Positions 1 to 9,378 of a stretch of 64,000 bases of DNA are shown here, one piece after another. The position numbers and the translations under genes were made by a program. The DNA is from Estrella lausannensis (lineage in GTDB: Bacteria; Chlamydiota; Chlamydiia; Chlamydiales; Criblamydiaceae), in NCBI RefSeq assembly GCF_900000175.1, contig NZ_CWGJ01000011.1, positions 400,271 to 464,270 of the forward strand, given 5' to 3'. Every line of letters begins with the position of its first letter. Position 1 is the stretch's first letter. Under the pieces are notes generated by a model that saw only the letters and a list, made by a program, of their open reading frames with translations, was not told where the DNA came from and did no database searches.

Positions 1-1
1 G

Positions 2-1069
2 CTGCTTAGCGAAAAGCAATTCACTTCCCAAGCTCTTGAAGTGCGCATGCGGGATTTGATGAAAGAAGCCCATACCCTGGAGGATATACTGCGGGGAATT
101 CTCGATCAGGAAGACCCCCTCTACAAATCAATCAGCGTCAGGATGGCCGCCTATGAAGGGGCTCCGGTTCATGCCCTCTCTCCTTATTACGCCGAGACTC
201 TGATGCACATGCTTCTCGGAGGTATATCCGCCGCACATCCGGGAAAAGGAGAAGGGCAAACAAAGATACACCTGCTCCGCATAGAAGGGGGCGCCTTCTC
301 CCTTCCGGAGAAACTGGCCAACAAACTCGGCCCCCGAGTTCACCTCAACAAACCTCTCACCGCACTCGAAAAATCGGAGGGAGGGTCGATTTTACTCTCA
401 TTTGCCGATGGAACTTCCTTTAAAGCCGATTTGGTCGCACTGACCATGCCATGTTCCGTCTATGAAGATATCAGTTTTGGCGATGAGACCATTCCAGAAG
501 ACACATTGGACGCAATCAGGAGCATTCGCTATGGCGGCAACTCAAAAATTGTGGTCCCCTGCTCCGAGGTGCCCAATCTACCCGATGTCCTAATCAATGA
601 CAGGGCTCTCTGTTTTTTCGATTTGTCCCATCCCCTGCTCACCCTCTACTACACAGGAGAGGCAAGCTCTTATACCGGAGAAACCATCGGGGCGACATAC
701 CGCCAGGACCGCGCCATGCTAAAGACATGGGGCGCTCTTGCCTGCCCGCCTTATTTAGAGCCTGTCATTGCCGATGATACGCCCTTTGTCCGCTACTCAA
801 CCCCTGTCGGCTTCAGCTGGCCCCTGGACAGATATGCCAAAGGATCCTATTCTTTTATATCTCCGGGACAAGAGGAGCTTTTCACCGATCTGAAAAGTCA
901 TCAGGGAGAGGTTGTGAAAACACTGTTTGCCCCGATCGGGCAGAAGATCTTTTTCGCGGGCGAGCACGCTTCGATCTTGCTGGATGTCCCGGGCACGATG
1001 GAGTCCGCCTGTGAATCGGGAGAGCGAACAGCACGCATGATCGCGAGAGCCATTTTACAAAATCAGTAG
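2..1069 (+). CDS. Flavin-containing amine oxidase-like protein, C-terminal part (5' end outside window)
   Basis: The reading frame is open to the window edge, so the N-terminal FAD-binding Rossmann part lies upstream; a GTG at 41 is only an internal codon candidate. The visible ~350 residues match the C-terminal half of monoamine oxidase / protoporphyrinogen-oxidase-like flavoproteins. The closing segment (FFAGEHAS, then GTMESACESGERTA) is the family's second FAD-contact motif and helix. The protein would oxidise an amine or a similar substrate with FAD in the cytosol; the substrate cannot be read from sequence. An ABC exporter gene begins 7 nt downstream on the same strand, so the two are probably cotranscribed. 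Confidence 0.75.
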   Translation: MLSEKQFTSQALEVRMRDLMKEAHTLEDILRGILDQEDPLYKSISVRMAAYEGAPVHALSPYYAETLMHMLLGGISAAHPGKGEGQTKIHLLRIEGGAFSLPEKLANKLGPRVHLNKPLTALEKSEGGSILLSFADGTSFKADLVALTMPCSVYEDISFGDETIPEDTLDAIRSIRYGGNSKIVVPCSEVPNLPDVLINDRALCFFDLSHPLLTLYYTGEASSYTGETIGATYRQDRAMLKTWGALACPPYLEPVIADDTPFVRYSTPVGFSWPLDRYAKGSYSFISPGQEELFTDLKSHQGEVVKTLFAPIGQKIFFAGEHASILLDVPGTMESACESGERTARMIARAILQNQ

Positions 1070-1075
1070 GTCACA

Positions 1076-2839
1076 ATGGGATCTTATCCGGAGCTCATCA
1101 GGTTTGTTCTGCAATTTATGCAGAAGCAAAAATGGGTCTTTCTTTTGATTTTCCTTTTGGATGCCAGCGCCTGGCCGCTGGATGCCCTTGTCTGGCCCTA
1201 TATTTTGCACGTTGTCATCGACATATTCACAACTTTTGACTCCAGCAGGGCAGAGGCGTTTGATGTGCTGGTACCTCCCCTTTTAGCCGGTATTTCACTG
1301 GTTGCCTATGTCGAAGTCGCATCACGCACGATGGGATTTCTGCTCGCCAAAGCCCTCCCGTCGCTTCAGGCCGCTATCCGGATGAAGATGTTCGACCATA
1401 TCCAGCACCACTCCCCACACTATTTCAATGAACGATTTGCCGGCCACCTGGCCAATAAACTGACCGAGATGACCACACAAGTCGAGTTGATCATTCAGCA
1501 GCTTTTTTGGCCCGTCATCCCAGCTCTTACGGCATGCCTTTTCGGGACATGGATTCTTTTTTCCATCCACCCCCTTTTTGCCCTGATCTTTTTAGCCTGG
1601 CTTGCAATCCACCTGACTGCATGCATTCTGTTCGCCAGGCCCTGCGACTTCTATGAGCAACTGCACGGAGAGGCCCGCAGCGTCCTATCCGGGAAAATCG
1701 TCGACAGCTTCACCAACAACTTCGCGGTAAATCTCTTCTTCCGCTTCGGGCACGAAAAAGCCCTTGTCGGCCATTATCAGGAGCATGAGAGGCAGACCAA
1801 CGTGCGGGCCAAGCAGTGTGTCGAGAAGATGCGCACTGTGCTTTCTCTTTTTTATTTTGTCGCTGTGATCCTTGGAATTAATGGGAGCTTGATCTACCTG
1901 TGGCTTAAAAACCAAATTTCAACCGGCGAAGCGATCCAGGTCTTTACGACGATGTGGAATCTGACGATGATCTTGTGGACTGTCGGCTCAGCCCTTCCCG
2001 TCCTCTTCCAGGCAGTCGGTGGGGCTAGGCAGGCATATTCCGTCATGCTTGATGCGAGCGACATCCAAGATCGTCCGGGCGCAGCTCCTCTCAAAGTCAC
2101 CGCTGGGAAAATTCAATTTGATAAAGTGAACTTTCGCTATGGAGAGCGGACACTGTTCACAGACAAGTCAATCACTATCAAAGGCGGAGAGAAGGTCGGA
2201 CTAGTCGGCTACACAGGCGCCGGCAAATCCACCTTCATCAACTTGATTCTGCGGTTTTTTCCTCTCACGAGCGGCAGGATCTGCATCGACGGACAGGACA
2301 TTAACGACGTGACTTTAGAGTCGTTAAGAAAAAGCATCGCCCTGATACCTCAGGATCCCATCCTATTCCACCGTTCCCTGGCCGATAATATTCTCTATGG
2401 AAATCCCGAGGCGCATGAAGCCGATAAACTCGAAGCGGCCAGGCAAGCCCACTGCTCTTTGTTTATCGAGTCGTTGCCCCAGGGATATGATGCGATTGTC
2501 GGAGAGAGAGGGACTAAGCTTTCGGGCGGCGAGCGGCAAAGGATCGCTATCGCGAGGGCCATTCTCTCCAAAGCCCCCATCTTGCTGCTCGATGAAGCCA
2601 CCTCGGCACTTGACTCGGTGACCGAGCAGTATATTCAGGACAGCTTAGAGAAACTGATGCAGGGTCGCACAACGATCGTCATCGCGCACAGGCTATCCAC
2701 TCTTGCGCGCATGGATCGCATTTTGGTGTTCGATCGCGGCAAAATCGTTGAGGAAGGACCGCATGAGAGTCTCCTTGCCAGGAATGGGTTATATGCCAAG
2801 ATGTGGAAGATGCAAGTCGGCGGCTTTTTACCGGCGTGA
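1076..2839 (+). CDS. ABC transporter, fused membrane and ATP-binding domains (half-transporter)
   Basis: 587 residues, the usual length for a homodimeric type IV ABC exporter. The first ~320 residues hold about six hydrophobic spans. The C-terminal ATPase has Walker A GYTGAGKST, Q-loop IPQDP, signature LSGGERQR, Walker B LLLDEATSALD and switch histidine IAHR. All catalytic motifs are intact, so it should be an active exporter in the inner membrane. The cargo is unknown. It follows the flavin oxidase gene by 6 nt and converges with the next gene with a gap of only 4 nt and no visible terminator. Confidence 0.85.
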   Translation: MGSYPELIRFVLQFMQKQKWVFLLIFLLDASAWPLDALVWPYILHVVIDIFTTFDSSRAEAFDVLVPPLLAGISLVAYVEVASRTMGFLLAKALPSLQAAIRMKMFDHIQHHSPHYFNERFAGHLANKLTEMTTQVELIIQQLFWPVIPALTACLFGTWILFSIHPLFALIFLAWLAIHLTACILFARPCDFYEQLHGEARSVLSGKIVDSFTNNFAVNLFFRFGHEKALVGHYQEHERQTNVRAKQCVEKMRTVLSLFYFVAVILGINGSLIYLWLKNQISTGEAIQVFTTMWNLTMILWTVGSALPVLFQAVGGARQAYSVMLDASDIQDRPGAAPLKVTAGKIQFDKVNFRYGERTLFTDKSITIKGGEKVGLVGYTGAGKSTFINLILRFFPLTSGRICIDGQDINDVTLESLRKSIALIPQDPILFHRSLADNILYGNPEAHEADKLEAARQAHCSLFIESLPQGYDAIVGERGTKLSGGERQRIAIARAILSKAPILLLDEATSALDSVTEQYIQDSLEKLMQGRTTIVIAHRLSTLARMDRILVFDRGKIVEEGPHESLLARNGLYAKMWKMQVGGFLPA

Positions 2840-2843
2840 AGGC

Positions 2844-4037
2844 CTACCCACCGGATACGCTTCCGGCGATATCCCGCAAGTGTTTGATAAAAAGCTCTAT
2901 CTCCTCTTCGGTGTTGTAGCAGTGCAAAGAGGCCCGTACAACACTGTCGAGCCCCCGCTCTCCAAGGTCTAGAGGAGCATACTCGGCAAGAGAGACGGAA
3001 ACATGGATGTTTTTCACGCGAAGACTCGCCATCACCCGGGCAGCGTCCATCCCTTCGACGGTAAAGGAGACGATACCGCATTTGTTCTCTCCCAGGTCAC
3101 GGAGCACCACTCCCTCGACAGCCCCCAGCTTCATACGCAGCGTCTTCGATAAAGCCTTGATGCGCTCCCATATGGAGGGCATGCCGAGCGTGAGGGCGTA
3201 TTCGATCGCCGCCTTCAGTCCGAGCATGTTCGCGTAGTTTCTCTCCCAGGTCTCGAAGCGCCTCGCATCCGGCCTGATGGCGTATCGATTCCTTTTCTCC
3301 CATGTCGCTGCGTGCAGATCGAGAAAGGGCGGCTCCAGCTCGGCAATTTTTGAGGCGCGCACATAAAGAAAACCGGTGCCGCGCGGCCCGCGCAAAAACT
3401 TCCTGCCGGTGGCGCAAAGCGCATCACATTGCATGGCTTCTACATCAATCGGCATTTGACCGACTGACTGCGTGGCATCCAGGAGATAGAAGATGCCATG
3501 CGCTTTGGCGATTTTTCCCACTGCTTCCGCGGGATTGATAAGCCCTCCTTGCGTGGGAACATGCGTGATGGCTATCAGCTTAACCGAAGGAGAGATCATC
3601 TTCTCTAAAGCATCAAGAGACAATTGTCCGTAGACGTCATCGGGGATAATGTCGATTATGGCGCCTGTTTTCTTGACGACCTGTAAAAATGCGATGTAAT
3701 TGCTGGCATATTCGGCTCTCGAAGTCAGAATACGATCCCCGGGCTTAAAGGAAAGCGAGTAGAACACCATGTCCCAGGCGCGGGTGGCACTCTCCTGATA
3801 GGCGATCTCACCCGGAGATCCGTGGATCAGCTTTGCTGCCGCGTCATAAAACCCCGCAATCTTGTCTGTGACGTTGTCGGCTGCCTCGTACCCTCCCAGC
3901 GCTGACTCCATCTCAAAATGTGAGTTCACAGCGTTGATGACCGATTTGGGCATCAGCGATGCCCCTGCATTGTTGAAGTGCACAACGCCTAGGCATCCCG
4001 GAGTCTCTTTTCGCAGCTTCGCAATATTTAAAGACAT
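2844..4037 (-). CDS. Class V aminotransferase / cysteine desulfurase-like PLP enzyme
   Basis: 397 residues from the chosen start. PLP-binding features of fold-type I class V enzymes are visible: N-terminal FNNAGAS, cofactor Asp/Gln in LLDATQSVGQMP (about D187, Q190), and the Schiff-base lysine in ATGRKFLRGPRGTG (about K213). The family includes cysteine desulfurases, isopenicillin-N epimerase-like proteins and C-S lyases; the sequence does not separate these. A longer reading to 4079 exists, but the ATG at 4037 has a GAGAGGG ribosome-binding site 5 nt upstream, so it is preferred. The gene is divergent from the large effector-like gene at 4156. Confidence 0.75.
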   Translation of the reverse strand: MSLNIAKLRKETPGCLGVVHFNNAGASLMPKSVINAVNSHFEMESALGGYEAADNVTDKIAGFYDAAAKLIHGSPGEIAYQESATRAWDMVFYSLSFKPGDRILTSRAEYASNYIAFLQVVKKTGAIIDIIPDDVYGQLSLDALEKMISPSVKLIAITHVPTQGGLINPAEAVGKIAKAHGIFYLLDATQSVGQMPIDVEAMQCDALCATGRKFLRGPRGTGFLYVRASKIAELEPPFLDLHAATWEKRNRYAIRPDARRFETWERNYANMLGLKAAIEYALTLGMPSIWERIKALSKTLRMKLGAVEGVVLRDLGENKCGIVSFTVEGMDAARVMASLRVKNIHVSVSLAEYAPLDLGERGLDSVVRASLHCYNTEEEIELFIKHLRDIAGSVSGG

Positions 4038-4108
4038 ACGCCCTCTCGCGGCTAAAATCTTAACAAAACATTCATACAATTCTCATAGAAACTAAATTTA
4101 CAATAGAA

Positions 4109-4114
4109 TATAAT
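4109..4114 (+). promoter_or_regulatory. Putative -10 element of the 4156 gene
   Basis: A TATAAT hexamer lies in a very AT-rich divergent gap. The matching -35 region (about 4086-4091, TAGAAA) is weak. A second TATAAT at 4136-4141 abuts the AGAAGG ribosome-binding site and is too close to serve. This is pattern only. Confidence 0.35.
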
Positions 4115-4155
4115 ATATCAAATTTTTCAATAATTTATAATAGAAGGCACACCTC

Positions 4156-6864
4156 ATGAATGGAATCAATGTATTCAACCCCTTTAGTAATCAGTATCAT
4201 GCGCTGGATGATTTTAAAAAGCTCACTGTGACGCAAAAAATTGTCACGATCGCATTAACCGCACTCGCGTCCATCGCTACTGCCTTTCTTGCCACATCTG
4301 CTGTTTTTCGCATATTAGTAGGTCACTTTATTCAAGTCCAAAAGCCACACAAGCTCCCCGAACAGCCTCTTGATGACCAGGCGCCTAAGACAAACAAAAC
4401 ACCGGATGCTCCTATAGTACCCATCACCCCGAAGACCGATATCTCCCCGCTTCTTCCTTTCCCCCTAGATCTGGAAGCGATGAAACCCTTCAAGATCTCT
4501 ACCGACAAAGAGGAGGCTGCCCTCCCATTTCAGCAAATCACCGATCAAATGGCCAGTCAGGAGCACGCGAAACTTGCTCAGAAAACATGGAACAACCCAG
4601 TCAAGATGGTGGATCCGAATCTTTACACGATCCGCTGGGGTGACATTACCTCCCCCGAAGCGACACACGTCCCGGCCATCGACGTCGCAGGATCTATGCA
4701 GCACCTCCACGCGAACTACGTCAACATGGAAGATGGGTCGAGGTACATTGCTATCCAATATCCTTCTACAAAAGAAAATGACGCCTTTGTCCAGCTTGTA
4801 AACAACGAAGCCAGCCTGATTGTGGATTTAACCGGTGCAAACGACAGGGCAAAAGATGTCGGCCTGAAATTTATTGAACGCCGCTATTTCCCAAAAACAG
4901 CGGGTAAAACGCGGCACTTCAAAAACATGTCAGTCACCTGCACGGAAGCGCAGGATCTCGGCAAGATCTCCGTCTACACCTACGCGATTGTAGATGGCAG
5001 CGGAAACCTGACTAAGAAGATCCAAAGGGTTCACTACAAAGAGTGGCCAGACCACGGTGCAATCCCCCCCGCCGATGTGGCAGAGCTTACGGCAATTGTC
5101 GACAAGTTGAGCGCTGGGAAGCCCGGTGCCGTCATGGTACACTGCCGCGCCGGTGTTGGCAGAACAGGAACCTTCATCACGTCAAGAACGCTAATGCACC
5201 TGACGCAAGCCGGACAGCTGACTCCTAAAGAATATCAGGCCAAAGCCCACCAGATTATTTTAGCAGGCCGAGTGCAGAGAGGTCCCTCTTTTGTGCAGAC
5301 GGCTGTGCAACTTAAGGGCATCTACCAGTTTGGAAACGAGCTCTTCAAGGGAAATTTCGCTGAAACCGCCCAATCGCGTATCGAAAACGCATTGAATGGA
5401 GCCCCGAAGAAAAGCACCTCCTCGTCCGACGCTGATATTGACGGCATCTCCCTTCCAAGGAGGACAGACCTCTTCTCCTCTCCTAAAGTCTCCTCCTCAA
5501 AAATTTTGTTCCCGTCAACCCCGCTGCCCAAGCCGCCCGTTCTCGCGGAGGCGACACTTTTTCCGGGTATGCTGAGCGACGTCAAAGAACTCGCCATTAA
5601 ACTGGGCGGTTCGACCGGAGCCAAACTCGTCGAAGCCGATGGAAAGAAGTATGTCAGAAAAGAAGGCAACAACGCCCCTCACATAGTGGCAGAGTATTAT
5701 GCCAACAAAGCCTACAAGGTAATGGGCGTTGATGTTCCTGATGTGAAGCTCTACAATAAGACCAACTCGGAGGCAATCAAAGGAAATGCTCAGGGCGTTA
5801 GCTATCCGGTACAGCTCTCCACCTTTGTCGAGGGAGCCGAAACTCTGAAAAGCTACTGGAACAAAGCCTCTGTAGCGGAGAAGAGAGAGCTTAAAGAAAA
5901 GATCAGAAGACACTTCGTGCTCGATGTTCTCTTGGGCAACCGGGACGTGATCGGTGCCTCTCTCGATAATATCTTGGTGACCCATGATGGCTTGCCCATC
6001 AGGATCGACAACGGCTCTTCCTTTGAGTTCAGAGCGCAAGGGGGCATTAAGGCAGGCGGATTCTCAGACGAAGCGACCGAAATCGACGCAATGCGTAATA
6101 AAGCGATGAATGCCAACGCGGCTCAATTCTTCAAAGGCATCTCCGACAAAGAGATCATCTGGCAGGTAGAAGAAATTGAACAGAAGTTCGACTCTCTCCT
6201 GGGAGCCGTGCCGGGCAAATACCATCAGGCACTGAAAAATAGACTTGCGTATTTGAAGCAGTACGCAGCTAACCTGATCCATCAGCAGCAGGCCACTCAC
6301 GTGAGCATCGACGCGCTTCTTAAGAACACCTCGAAAACTGTTGTGTTCGATAAAAACTTCTCTGCCGACGGCTTAAGCTTAAACGGCGTGCCTTTCAAGA
6401 AGACGGAAGGAATTCCCGATTTTTCGAAGGTCTCCGACAAAATGATTGGCGAACCGGAGTTCATCCCCGCTCCCGGTAAAGCGATTTCAGCCGGTGTGAT
6501 CGTTGTGGAAGCGGATGGAAGGGTTTGGGTTTACGAACCGCGCAAGCACTTCGGCGGGTATAACCACACGTTCCCCAAAGGTCGTCTGGAAGATGGATAC
6601 ACCATGCAGCAAACTGCCCTTAAAGAGGCTTTCGAAGAGTCGGGATTGCTCGTAGAGATTGAAGGCTTCTTCATGGACGCCGTGAAATCCACGACCAAAA
6701 CCCGCTATTACCTTGCGAAGCGAATCGGCGGCGATCCGTCGCAGGCTCACTGGGAAGCCTCCGCAGTTAAGCTGGCCACAGTCGATGATTTGGAGACGCT
6801 CCTGAATAACGGGCACGACAAGCCCATACTCAATGAGTTAAAAACAAAACTGGCGCTCGTCTAA
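4156..6864 (+). CDS. Membrane-anchored tyrosine phosphatase / kinase-like / Nudix-like fusion protein
   Basis: 902 residues starting at an ATG preceded by AGAAGG. A hydrophobic segment lies at about 28-55, followed by a proline-rich linker. A classical protein-tyrosine-phosphatase domain spans about 125-385: pTyr loop NYVN (187-190), WPD loop with acid D299, P-loop HCRAGVGRTG with nucleophile C330 and R336, and a Q-loop-like RVQRGPSFVQT. A HipA/PI3K-like atypical kinase region spans about 470-705, with LGNRDVIG, N605 in SLDN and D618 in RIDNGSS as candidate catalytic residues. A Nudix-like domain at the end has its core KEAFEESGL at 823-831, but the box's first Glu is Y815 and the Arg is K823. 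Such a multi-enzyme architecture with a eukaryote-type phosphatase suggests an effector acting on host signalling; that role is inference. Confidence 0.8.
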   Translation: MNGINVFNPFSNQYHALDDFKKLTVTQKIVTIALTALASIATAFLATSAVFRILVGHFIQVQKPHKLPEQPLDDQAPKTNKTPDAPIVPITPKTDISPLLPFPLDLEAMKPFKISTDKEEAALPFQQITDQMASQEHAKLAQKTWNNPVKMVDPNLYTIRWGDITSPEATHVPAIDVAGSMQHLHANYVNMEDGSRYIAIQYPSTKENDAFVQLVNNEASLIVDLTGANDRAKDVGLKFIERRYFPKTAGKTRHFKNMSVTCTEAQDLGKISVYTYAIVDGSGNLTKKIQRVHYKEWPDHGAIPPADVAELTAIVDKLSAGKPGAVMVHCRAGVGRTGTFITSRTLMHLTQAGQLTPKEYQAKAHQIILAGRVQRGPSFVQTAVQLKGIYQFGNELFKGNFAETAQSRIENALNGAPKKSTSSSDADIDGISLPRRTDLFSSPKVSSSKILFPSTPLPKPPVLAEATLFPGMLSDVKELAIKLGGSTGAKLVEADGKKYVRKEGNNAPHIVAEYYANKAYKVMGVDVPDVKLYNKTNSEAIKGNAQGVSYPVQLSTFVEGAETLKSYWNKASVAEKRELKEKIRRHFVLDVLLGNRDVIGASLDNILVTHDGLPIRIDNGSSFEFRAQGGIKAGGFSDEATEIDAMRNKAMNANAAQFFKGISDKEIIWQVEEIEQKFDSLLGAVPGKYHQALKNRLAYLKQYAANLIHQQQATHVSIDALLKNTSKTVVFDKNFSADGLSLNGVPFKKTEGIPDFSKVSDKMIGEPEFIPAPGKAISAGVIVVEADGRVWVYEPRKHFGGYNHTFPKGRLEDGYTMQQTALKEAFEESGLLVEIEGFFMDAVKSTTKTRYYLAKRIGGDPSQAHWEASAVKLATVDDLETLLNNGHDKPILNELKTKLALV

Positions 6865-6890
6865 GTCTATAAGAAGGCAGATCCCTGCAA

Positions 6891-6948
6891 GTCAGGGGCC
6901 GCCCGCAAACTCCCACGGTCGGATGGGAGTTTGCGGGCAGCCCCTGAC
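6891..6948. terminator. Long near-perfect hairpin between convergent genes
   Basis: Inverted repeat with 25-nt arms (6891-6915 and 6924-6948) that differ at one position, and an 8-nt loop. The stem is GC-rich. No U-run follows on either side, so it is not a textbook intrinsic terminator, but its place between two convergent stop codons suits a bidirectional transcription end or RNA-stabilising structure. Confidence 0.55.
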
Positions 6949-6975
6949 CGACGGGGAGTTCTTGAAGCCTGCCGC

Positions 6976-7815
6976 TTAGCAGCGGCTAAGCGGTGGAATC
7001 ATGAACGGCTCAGAGCCTAAAGTGTCGCCGTAAAGCATGAGCTGGCCGTTATCGTAGAGATACGGTATGGCGCGCGCTTGCTTTGTCAAAAGGTCCGGAG
7101 AAAAATAAAAATATATTTCCTCAATAGCGGCCGGCATATGATCTAAAATTGTATCCAGCGAAGGGATCTTTTCGGCGACGACATCGAAAAGATGCAGCAC
7201 CTTCCCCTCCAACGCAAAGGAAAAAATTGCATCCTCTTGTGAGCTGTAGTGCAGCGACCAATAGAGCGGGTAGGTTGCGAAAAGAGAGTTAAACGCCGCG
7301 AGCGCCCCCCTATCTTCAATCCATAAGCGTTCAGAAAGCGGTGCCCTTCCTTGATACATCCGAATAAAAAGAGCGTTGTCTTTGGGAAAAGTAAGCGGTG
7401 TGAGTGCCGCGCTGCCCTTGCCTCTCCGCTCCTTAAGATGGAAGCGGCACTCTTGTACAGGACGAAACGAGAGCTTTTCATAAAATTGAGGGATCTCGGT
7501 GAACAAAATGACAGACTCCACCCGGCCATGCGCCCATTCGAGCGCTTCCTTGACCAGTGCTGTAGCCAGACCCCGGCTCCTTTCGGTGTTTTGGGTACAG
7601 ATCGCATGGAGGGCGCCCACTTGGTGCTTTTCACCTTCGACCCACATGGGAAATTCTAAAAATCCCGCATGCGATAGGACCTCTCCACCTTGCTTCTTTA
7701 CAAAAGGTTTGCTCTGATTCCACGAAAATCCGAGCGCTTCATACCGCTCGATATTGGCGACAATTCCCGGAAAGGAGTCTTCTAAGAGATCAAAGTGTTC
7801 TTGCTCTAAAGTCAT
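6976..7815 (-). CDS. GNAT-family N-acetyltransferase-like protein
   Basis: 279 residues from the ATG at 7815, which has a GAGAGGG ribosome-binding site about 8 nt upstream; a longer frame to 7896 lacks one. The N-terminal ~150 residues look like a GNAT domain. Its acetyl-CoA-binding motif A reads TERSRGLATALV and is followed by a strand-helix with LFTEIPQFYEKLSF. The C-terminal ~130 residues are of unknown fold and may form a second, degenerate GNAT-like half, as in two-domain acetyltransferases. The substrate is unknown. It converges with the phosphatase fusion gene across a long hairpin. Confidence 0.65.
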   Translation of the reverse strand: MTLEQEHFDLLEDSFPGIVANIERYEALGFSWNQSKPFVKKQGGEVLSHAGFLEFPMWVEGEKHQVGALHAICTQNTERSRGLATALVKEALEWAHGRVESVILFTEIPQFYEKLSFRPVQECRFHLKERRGKGSAALTPLTFPKDNALFIRMYQGRAPLSERLWIEDRGALAAFNSLFATYPLYWSLHYSSQEDAIFSFALEGKVLHLFDVVAEKIPSLDTILDHMPAAIEEIYFYFSPDLLTKQARAIPYLYDNGQLMLYGDTLGSEPFMIPPLSRC

Positions 7816-7906
7816 TTGAGCACCCTCTCGTTTGCGGCTTTTTAGGCACGGTTGATAAATTACTCGGCAAATACGCTTATTGCGAAAGCGTCTCATAGCT
7901 AAAAAA

Positions 7907-8770
7907 TCAAATTTCGAGACCCTGGCGGTCTATTTCATTTATAGAAGTGTTGATCGCGTCTATGACCGTCTTCATGTCTTCTGGCAGATTAAGCTCTCTT
8001 GCCATATCACCAAGTCCTTGGATATGTGCATTCCACAACTTTTGGAGAGCTTTGTGGCCGGATTCATCGAACTGAATCGCTTGCAAAACAGTCCCTCGAT
8101 TATCGAACGTCTTTTTCACACTCGCACGCAATGTCTCGGAACTATGCAAGCTTTTATCCCGGAGCAGCAGCAGCAGATCATGAAAGTCTTTCATTCGACT
8201 ATTTCGAGACCCCTTGGAAAGTACTGTCTCCAGTTTTTCTGCAAAAATCGTTTCGATCGGATAAACTAAAAGAGAAATCGATTCTTCAAAAAACGGTTTT
8301 CCTCGGTATTCAAAAAGCCGAATTTCGCGGTTCGTAGGTTCTACGACATCGCCCACGCCCACATCCACATGAATTTTATCTTTCATCTTGGCAAAGGAAG
8401 CCTTGATAATAGTCCGGTATCCAGGATATTCCATATGGGGCTGAGAAAGCACCTCCATGCTATCGAAAGAAAAAGTGAAGCCATCGTTCGACGACATCGC
8501 AGCAATCTCTTCAAACACTTCTTGAAGCTCTTTCGATTCGGCATTCATACGATTCAAAAGGAAGTCGAGATCTACAGTTTCCCTTCCTATTTTCATCATG
8601 TAGGAAAGTAGAAATCCGCCTTTAAATATGAATTTATTGACATGGGAGGAGCGTGCCAGTCGTGCTAAAAACCTCTCTAGAAGAAGCTGCTTCCAGCAAG
8701 CATTGAAAGGCATTTCCTTATCTTTGGCAATGATTTGGAGTCTGTCTTTTAGGGCTTGTTCGTTTATCAT
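7907..8770 (-). CDS. AbiEii/AbiGii-family nucleotidyltransferase toxin
   Basis: 287 residues. It has the AbiEii nucleotidyltransferase signatures: FKGGFLL (K50-G52), R63..T65..DLDF (67-70) and a later RMKDFHDLLLL segment. Family knowledge: AbiEii toxins use GTP or other nucleotides to modify tRNA or other targets and are held in check by an AbiEi antitoxin, giving bacteriostatic abortive infection or plasmid maintenance. The start codon overlaps the antitoxin gene by 4 nt (ATGA), typical of the pair. The last codons lie in sequence resembling a decayed end of the palindromic repeat found across this window. Confidence 0.85.
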   Translation of the reverse strand: MINEQALKDRLQIIAKDKEMPFNACWKQLLLERFLARLARSSHVNKFIFKGGFLLSYMMKIGRETVDLDFLLNRMNAESKELQEVFEEIAAMSSNDGFTFSFDSMEVLSQPHMEYPGYRTIIKASFAKMKDKIHVDVGVGDVVEPTNREIRLFEYRGKPFFEESISLLVYPIETIFAEKLETVLSKGSRNSRMKDFHDLLLLLRDKSLHSSETLRASVKKTFDNRGTVLQAIQFDESGHKALQKLWNAHIQGLGDMARELNLPEDMKTVIDAINTSINEIDRQGLEI

Positions 8771-9363
8771 GTCGTCATGCTCAGTAAATAAGGTGAAATG
8801 TCGAATTGAAGCTTTTTCGCATAGGATTCAAGCTTTCTTAGGTCAGTGCGGTTTTTTCCGCCTATGGCTAATGCCGCCTTTAATGCTTTAATGGCTGTTT
8901 CTCGACTCAGGAGGCGAAATGCATCTATGATCGTCCTTTCCCGGTCAAATATTGGAACACGAGTGCCTTCTAGTTCGATTTCCGTTTTACCTAAATCGAG
9001 GTCTCGAAAGCGAACGATTTTAATTTGACGGTTACTTCGAACTGAAGTTCCATGGCGAATTCCGATCCAATGCTGCCGCGGGATCTCTTCCGTTAAATCG
9101 TAAACGGCCAGAGCTGAGATTAGACATATCACTCCGCCATGAATAGAATGAGCCGCTTCGATCAGATCTGCCCAGCGGAAGGCTTCAGGATTCTGATAGT
9201 CAGCCGCTTGATAGACTCCATGACGAATTCTCCTTAGCTGTCCGGTTTTAGCATAGTAACTTAAAACGGCCGCGGGAACACCTAAGTTTTTTGCCTCTTG
9301 TGTTGTAAAAGAGGGCTTGGTCAGCAGTGGCGTAAGGCGGATTAGACAGGCTTTGGGTCTCAT
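8767..9363 (-). CDS. AbiEi-type antitoxin / transcriptional regulator
   Basis: 198 residues. The N-terminus (about 15-55) has the winged-helix segment typical of AbiEi (FTTQEAKNLGVPAAVLSYYA, then RRIRHGVYQ). The remainder matches the AbiEi C-terminal antitoxin domain with HIGVI-like strands and DRERTIIDAF. Known AbiEi proteins repress their own promoter by binding inverted repeats and neutralise the toxin in type IV fashion. An AAGGATAT ribosome-binding site precedes the ATG. It is the first gene of a two-gene operon with the toxin. The promoter and operator are visible directly upstream. Confidence 0.82.
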   Translation of the reverse strand: MRPKACLIRLTPLLTKPSFTTQEAKNLGVPAAVLSYYAKTGQLRRIRHGVYQAADYQNPEAFRWADLIEAAHSIHGGVICLISALAVYDLTEEIPRQHWIGIRHGTSVRSNRQIKIVRFRDLDLGKTEIELEGTRVPIFDRERTIIDAFRLLSRETAIKALKAALAIGGKNRTDLRKLESYAKKLQFDISPYLLSMTT

Positions 9364-9378
9364 AGGTTATATCCTTTT

